A stretch of DNA of 64,000 nt from Eremophila alpestris peregrina. Its lineage: Eukaryota > Chordata > Aves > Passeriformes > Alaudidae. The stretch is taken from assembly GCA_009792885.1 (NCBI GenBank), contig WMCF01000174.1, forward strand, positions 564,171 to 628,170, read 5' to 3'. Every line of letters starts with the position of its first letter. The stretch's first letter is position 1. A program made the translations under genes and the position numbers. The notes beneath the pieces were generated by a model, which saw only the letters and a program-made list of their open reading frames with translations, ran no database searches and had not been told where the DNA came from. This document shows positions 58,045-64,000 of the stretch, piece by piece.

Positions 58045-58856
58045 TCAGGCCAACTTCAGGAACTCCTGCAGAGTGTTTTGCTCCACTGCTTCCACGAAGA
58101 GCTCATAATCCTGCAGGGAAATGCCACAGGGTCACTCAGGAGGATCCCTGAGCCCTGGCACAGGCTGGTCATGCCAAGGATGACAGCACAAAGTGGGCAC
58201 AGCCCCCAGAGCCTGGGTCCCCTTTTCCCCAGGGCAAACAGCCACGAATCCTGGGCAGCACCTGGTCCCTGCACCTCACAAGAAATAACTTACAGGGCAT
58301 CTCCAACATCCTCAGCAAAGCCGAGGGCAGGAGAGCACCCAGCCCCCGCCCCCAGGGCGCCCAGCCCCGCACGGACACAGCCTCACCCCGCAGTACTGGT
58401 CCCCGTTGACGATCTGGGGTGGGATGGCTTTGGGGTTGCCTGCCTTGGCCCTCATCTCCTCCCGCAGAGCGTTGTCCTGGGAGATATCCACCAGCTCGTA
58501 CTTGATGTTCTTCCCATCGAGGATTCGGGTTACTTCGCTCTGTTGGGATTTGATCTGGAAGCCGGGTGGGAGAGGCAGGTTATGGGGGATGGAGAGGAGC
58601 CCCGAGGGTGGGCGCACACCCGGCTCGGCACAGCGCCCACCGGGGGGACACCCAGCGCGGAGGGGCGGCTTTGGGAACAGACGGGGACGCGAGCAGGGGA
58701 GGGGACACCGAGGATGGGGCCGGGGGGGCTCCGCTGCCGCACGAAACAGAGACGCCCACCCCCGGGGAGAGGGGCCCGGAGCTCCCAGCCCTGCCCGCCG
58801 GCGCTCACCTCCCGGGAGCCGGTCACCGAGGTGCTGTAGACCTTGAGGGTGCTCAT
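58045..58856 (-). CDS. SH3BGRL3: SH3BGRL3, thioredoxin-fold SH3-binding-like protein (complete)
   Basis: A small cytosolic protein of the glutaredoxin-like SH3BGR family that lacks the redox CXXC. Coding exons: 58856-58809 (MSTLKVYSTSVTGSRE), 58554-58387 (IKSQQSEVTRILDG to NGDQYCG) and 58110-58045 (DYELFVEAVEQNTLQ to LKLA). All are phase 0 with good GT-AG sites. The product is 93 aa, the same as human SH3BGRL3, and nearly identical in sequence as I recall it. The cis-proline segment PPQIVNGDQYCG is clear. A CpG-rich promoter lies just upstream (about 58860-58990). Confidence 0.97.
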
Positions 58857-58859
58857 GGT

Positions 58860-58990
58860 GCGATCGCGGCCGCTCCCAGCGCTCAGCCCGGCGGAGGGAG
58901 GGAGGGAGGGAGGCTCGGAGGGATGGAGGGAGGAGCGGCAGCGCCGCCGCCCTGCATGTGACTGACGGGGCCAATGGGGCCGGCGGGCCC
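58860..58990 (-). promoter_or_regulatory. SH3BGRL3 CpG-rich proximal promoter
   Basis: GC-rich DNA directly upstream of the ATG, with a run of GGGA repeats at about 58895-58940 and a CCATTGGCC word near 58975-58967. The transcription start is not determined. Confidence 0.4.
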
Positions 58991-59425
58991 GGGCATGCGG
59001 GCTGGGCTGGGACCGGCCCCGGGACACCGCCCAGGGCCACCGGGGAGCCACCGGCACCGGCCCCGGGACACCGCCCAGACACCGATACCGGGCCCAGGGG
59101 CACCGGGGAGCCACCGGTACCGCTCACACCGGGCATCGGCCCCGGCCCCGGGACACCGCCCAGGGGCAGCGGGCAGACACCGGCCCCGGGCCCAGGGAGG
59201 CACCGATACCGCTCCCACCCGGCACCGGGGAGCCGCCGGTACCGCTCACACCGCGGAGCCACCGGCACCGGCCCCGGGACACCGCCCCGGCGGCACCGGG
59301 GAGCCACCGGTACCGCTCACACCGGGCCCCGGGGAACCGCCGGCACCGGTCCCACCGGGCCCCGGAGAGCCACCAACTCGACGGCACCGGTACCGCTCCC
59401 ACCGGGCCCCGGCACCAGCCCCCGG
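58985..59425. repeat. GC-rich minisatellite between SH3BGRL3 and CEP85
   Basis: Degenerate copies of a motif like 'ggcaccggggagccaccggtaccgctcacaccggg' and 'ccccgggacaccgccc' fill most of the space between the SH3BGRL3 promoter and the CEP85 3' end. Confidence 0.85.
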
Positions 59426-59481
59426 TCCCGGAGCTCCCCCCTCCCCAGGCAGCACGGCCTCGCAGCGTGGGTCAGAGCAGC

Positions 59482-59487
59482 TTTATT
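59482..59487 (-). terminator. Polyadenylation signal of CEP85
   Basis: AATAAA on the minus strand, 1.9 kb after the CEP85 stop; the 3' UTR would be 61384 to about 59465. No other gene is seen in that stretch. Confidence 0.65.
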
Positions 59488-61384
59488 TGATACTCCAAAG
59501 ACTCGATACAAACACAAGCGGTGAGACAGAGGCTGGAACAACGACACGGAACCCGACGGGAGCGGGCCCGGCACAGGGACACGGGGCACAGGGAGGGGAC
59601 ACCGTGTCCTGTCTGTCCCCAGGGATTCTGCAGCAAAGGGCCCGAGAGTTCCCTGCAGCAAACAGGAGATGGGATCAGCCTCTGGGCCAGAGGGGCTCAG
59701 TTGTGCAGGAGGATGAGGAGATGTGTCCCCTCCCAGCTGCTGGGACAGGGCCAGGCACAGCCGAGGTGGGGTCAGCCACAACAATCTCATCTCAGAATCG
59801 CCTCTGCAGGGGCAGAGGGAAAACCTGTCCCCTCACAGCACCCATGAACGAGATCTGGCACCCCCAAAGCAAAGGGGACAAGGAGATGGTGCCAAAACCC
59901 CCTCAGGAGCTGCAGGAGCCAGCAGAGCTCCCAGCAGTCAGGACAAACAGCTTCAAAAACAGCCCTGGCAATGGGTTTTGTTCAGGACACAGCCCCAGCA
60001 GCCTGGGGACAGCCCTAGGCAGGGACAGAACAGCCAGGGAGAGCAGGACAGACAGACACAGCCAGGCACACACTGCTGGGTGGGACAAACCAACCAGGTC
60101 CTGGCCAGCAGCCTCCAAACACCAAGAACAAAACAGATTTGGTCTTAAAATTTGAACACAAAGGAATAACAAAAGCATTTCTGCCAAACCCAGGGCTCAC
60201 AGCCCCAACGTGAACCACGAGCAGCCAAACAACACAAGGATTTCTCCCTGTCATAACCTGGTATCTTAAAGATGAAAACCAAAGTTCCACCCTGGGACTC
60301 AGTAGAGCTGTCCCTGGGCTTAGGGAGGGTGGTGGCACAGTAAAACTGATCCCACAATGATTCATTTAGGAATCCCATTGCCTGCAGAGGAGCAGGGAAG
60401 GAGGGACAGGGCTGTGACAAAGCCCAAGTGGCCACTGCCTTGCAGGGAGGGCTCCCTGTGCCACTCCCCCCACAGCAGGAGCAGTATTTGGCTTTCTCCC
60501 AGTAAAGCAGAGGAGTCCCCAGGGGCACAGAGGCTCTGGAAGGAGACACAGACACTTGAGGCACCCCAGGATTGTTTGTGATGGCTCTAAAAGGCTGTGA
60601 GAGGGAAGAGCAGCTCCTCACCTGCCAGTGAATGCATTAGTGGAGGCAGAGGATTCTTCCAGCTCATTAAGGCACTTCAGCATCAATCCAGTTCCTCTGC
60701 AGGCTGAACCACAGCCCACTCCCAGAGCTGTTCCAGGGGGACACAAGGCTTAAGGCTCCTGGGCTAACAGTGCCCAGGGGGAGCATTTCCAGAGTCTTTT
60801 AGTGTTGCTTCATTCCTCAGCCCATGCTGGAAGACACTGGTTGCATTTACCTGAGGAAAGCAGGTGCTGCTCCATCCCTGCAAGGCAGCAGCACCTGGAT
60901 GGAGATGCCAGCAGTGGAACTGGCACCCCTGTGGAACCCAGAGATCCCACACACCCTCTGACAGCCCTCTGGCCCCACAGGACCTGCACAGGGAGGGTAT
61001 CACAAGGCCAGGCCATACATTTCCCTTTCAGGCAGGATTTCAACTGTCACATCTGCACGTTCAGCATTTGACATGCCTGGGAGGGCAAGTCAGAATTCAT
61101 CTCCCAGCATCAGAGACCACAGCAGCTCCAGCAAACACAGCATAAAACACATCCCACGAGATCAAAGCCACTGCAAAGCCTGACACTGAAGCCCTGAATT
61201 ATCCCAGTCAGCAGCTGAAACACTTGTGGCAACAAAGCCCCTGGTTCCTCACAGATCAGATCAGTCACACATCCTGCACCCCAGCAGAGGGATGGTAAAG
61301 TGCTCAATAGCTTTAGGGTTGTGGGAGCACAAGACTCCTGAGAGTTTCAAGTCTTCATTGCCTGCCTTACTTTGGGAGTGTTCT

Positions 61385-64000
61385 TCACTGGCTGATGCAG
61401 TTGTCTCCCATGTCCTGAGCATATCTGTCAGATATTGCAGTCCTCAAGTCCTCCACCTCCTTGTGAAGCTCTTTTACCTCCACCAGTTTCTTGGCCAGTC
61501 CCTCAGGGCTCAGCAGCTCATCCTTCTCCTTCACAGGGTACTGCACAGCTGTGGGGTCAGAGAAGGGAGTGTCCTCACATGCAGCTCTCAGCAAGGATCA
61601 CACACATTTGCAAGGCAGCCAGAAAAACCAACTCACATTTGCAAAAGAGGCTCTGCTTAACATTCAGTTATTACAACATGCACCTTTGAAGCAAGCCAAC
61701 CACAGAAAGAGCATTCAGAAGCCCAGAGAGAGGTGAACTTGCCAAACTCTGTGTGAGTTATTTAATTCAGGAACAGCAGGGTTTGTTCTGCACAGAAGGA
61801 AAGGTACTTACAGTGAATGCCCAGGAGCAGAGAGAGGTTGGGGTCCTTGCCCTGAGCCCTCTGGGTGACAATGCTGTAGACAGCCTGTAAGTCCTGCAGG
61901 CAGCTGGCCAGCTCCCCGTGCAGCTCCTGGGCCAGGCAGGCTGTGGCAGAGGGCAGGGGTTGGGCTGAGCCCTGGGCCTGCCTCAGCTGCTCCTGCAGTG
62001 TCAGGTTCTTCTCAATCAGCTCCTGGTTCTGCAGGGACAGCTGCACACAGAGAGACAGCACATCAGGGCCACCTCTGCCACCCCAGGGCACTGCTCTGTG
62101 ATGGGCACACTGAGGGCAGGAGCTGCTGTGCTTCCAACCCTCAGGGCTGTGGCTAGAGCAGTGTCACTCCCACATGGAGTGAATGGGAATTGCCCCAGGA
62201 AACTGCATTATCCCTGCCATGACCTGTGCACCCAGCACAACCAGGACAGCCAGTGTCACTCCCACTGACCTCTTTGACAGCAGCCCGGAGCTGCTGCAGA
62301 GCATTTTCCCTTCTCACTGCCTCCTCCTTCAGAGCTTGGCTTGTCCCCTCTTCCTGGGCCACTTGTTCTTCCAGGTTCTGCAAGAGACCAGGGCAGCACA
62401 GTGAGTCTGGCTCATTCCACAGCAGATTCTCAGGGGCTGGCTCCCTCCCCATCACCTCTCACCTTGACCTGCAGGGATAACTGCTCCATCTTCTTCTGCT
62501 TTTTGTCCACAATCTGCAATTATTAAAGCAGAGGCATCAGAGCTGACCACCAGGAATTCTCCTTCTCTTTCCATTCCATTTACTGCTCTAATCACAGATG
62601 CTCTTAGGAGTGGAGTTGGATAAAAGGCACCATTAGATTTATCAGCTAAAAACAGACCAGGGACATTGTATTCTTGTGGGTTTGTATTCTTGTGGGTTTC
62701 CTCTTCCCTCTTCTGCATTCTGCAGCTTCCCCCCAGCATTACTGGAGAAGTGTGTGGTTCCCACATCCAGAAGAGCTTTCAGAACCCTGCAGGAATCCCA
62801 GGAACTGCTGCTGCAGTGCACTTGTGTCTTTAACAGTCCCTGATTTCATCTGTGTGACTCAGTGGAAGGAAAAACGTGTGAGTGCTGACTGGGACAGCCC
62901 CTCACCTTCCTGAGGCAGTCACACTCCTTCTTCAGAGAGTCCAGCTCCATTTTCTGCCTCTCCCCATCCTGGCCAGGGGCTCCTCTCTCTGCATTCTTTG
63001 CACTCTGCTGCAACTTGTCCTGCAAGCTGCAATGAGCACCACGGGGAAAAAACAGTTTTATTTATGAACTCTCCCTTACTTTAAAGAAGGGAACAACATG
63101 AGGAGTGAAATTCCTGTCAAATGTCAGTACTGCCAGGGCTGTGCATCTCCCTCTGCATCTCCCTCCTCCTGCAGTGCCAAGGTGCAGCTGATTCCTACCT
63201 GTGCACAGTGGACACCAGCTCCATCTCCTTCTGCTTTTGGGTTTCCAGCTGCAGCTCCTGCTCCCTGAAAGCAGCCTGGACATCTCCAAGCTCTGTCTCC
63301 AGTGCCAGCACTGTCTCCTGCAGGGCAGCAGTCTTCAGTTCAGATTCCTTCAGCTGCAACCAAAAGGGGAATAAATGTAACTACAGAAAAGGAAGTATGA
63401 GAAGAGCCAGCATTGCAACTCAGAGGAGTTTTACCTTCTGGCTCTGTTTCTGGTGGTCCTCAAGGGTTGGAAGATCAGCCAGGTATCGTTCCAGGGTCTC
63501 AATCCTCTGCTGCCTCTCTCTGTTTTGTTCAGATTCCTTCTGGCATTTCTTTTTAAGGTTATTAATGTGTTTGTCTCTTCCCTTTACCTGCAGGGCAGTT
63601 ACAGACAAGTTTGGTTTATTTAATTGCTTATTTCTTCTTCAGTCTTCTGTAAGCCCACACAATGCCAAAACACAAACCCCCCCTTAACTCATTTAGCTAA
63701 AGACAGGCAGTTTTTTGGTTAAAAGAGGAGGCACTGAAATGCTCCTGTGTGCAGGAGGAAAGGCTTTTGTTTGTAGAGATGAGAAAACACCTGCAATTAC
63801 TGCCAGAGCAGAGTTTCACCTCAGCACTGCACTGCCAAGAAAACACCTTCCCACCTCCAGAGCAACAGGATCCTACCCTTTCCTCCTGCTTCTTTAACTC
63901 CTCTGCATGCTTCTGCACTGTTTCCTTCAGGGACTCCCTGGCCAGCTTCACATCCAGCTCTGCAGCAGCCAGCTTCCTCTGCAGCTCAATGCTCTCCTTG
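61385..64000 (-). CDS. CEP85: CEP85, centrosomal coiled-coil protein (3' eight coding exons, partial)
   Basis: CEP85 is a centrosomal coiled-coil protein reported to bind NEK2A and PLK4 regulators. Coding exons seen: 64000-63877 (continues off the right edge), 63587-63435, 63353-63199, 63026-62906, 62513-62463, 62377-62270, 62040-61812 and 61548-61385, all GT-AG with matching phases. The translation is almost entirely heptad-like coiled coil. Examples are RESLKETVQKHAEELKKQEER, KGRDKHINNLKKKCQKE, LQNQELIEKNLTLQEQLRQA and GLAKKLVEVKELHKEVEDLR. It ends SDRYAQDMGDNCISQ. The gene name rests on synteny with SH3BGRL3 and on the coiled-coil character. The N-terminal two thirds lie outside the window. 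Confidence 0.85.

Noticed and set aside
58974..60155. 393-codon plus-strand frame antisense to the CEP85 3' end
   Set aside because: Most of it is the translated minisatellite; the rest is antisense to the CEP85 3' UTR.

Overview
This 64 kb window is vertebrate nuclear DNA and almost certainly avian. All genes are intron-split, several LINE fragments have the 3' end typical of CR1 retrotransposons, introns and spacers are short and GC-rich in the manner of a bird microchromosome, and the predicted LIN28A has the short bird-like length of 202 aa. Order and orientation match, inverted, the human 1p36.11 block CEP85 - SH3BGRL3 - UBXN11 - CD52 - CRYBG2 - (ZNF683) - LIN28A - DHDDS - HMGN2. The species cannot be named from this evidence; a songbird-like genome would fit.

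Left part (minus strand): the 5' three coding exons of HMGN2 (426-1516, continuing off the left edge), its CpG-island promoter (about 1740-2100), all eight coding exons of DHDDS (4626-11228) with a CpG/NRF1-type promoter near 12.2 kb, and all four coding exons of LIN28A (15442-25647) with a 2.7 kb 3' UTR carrying apparent let-7, miR-125, miR-181 and miR-30 sites. LIN28A intron 2 (7.8 kb) and the 8 kb upstream of LIN28A hold no convincing exons, only CpG-rich DNA, minisatellites, one assembly gap and a few AT-richer islands that look like conserved regulatory elements. ZNF683, expected here in mammals, was not found.

Right part: CRYBG2 (plus, 33991-41409; 19 coding exons, twelve beta-gamma crystallin motifs plus a ricin-type beta-trefoil), a two-exon 72-codon GPI-anchored peptide gene in the CD52 position (minus, 43263-44728), UBXN11 (plus, 47324-55796; coiled coil, SEP and UBX domains, with one exon apparently missing), SH3BGRL3 (minus, 58045-58856, 93 aa) and the 3' eight coding exons of CEP85 (minus, 61385-64000, continuing off the right edge).

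The genes do not form a pathway; this is an ancient syntenic neighbourhood (chromatin protein, dolichol synthesis, let-7 regulation, crystallin-like scaffold, leukocyte peptide, UBX adaptor, thioredoxin-fold protein, centrosome protein). No exotic new system was seen. The points most worth checking are the CD52-like gene, the microRNA-dense LIN28A 3' UTR, the reading-frame gap in UBXN11, the absence of ZNF683, and the putative LIN28A enhancers. All exon joins were made by reading splice sites and phase by eye, and all homology is from memory of the families, not from a database search.
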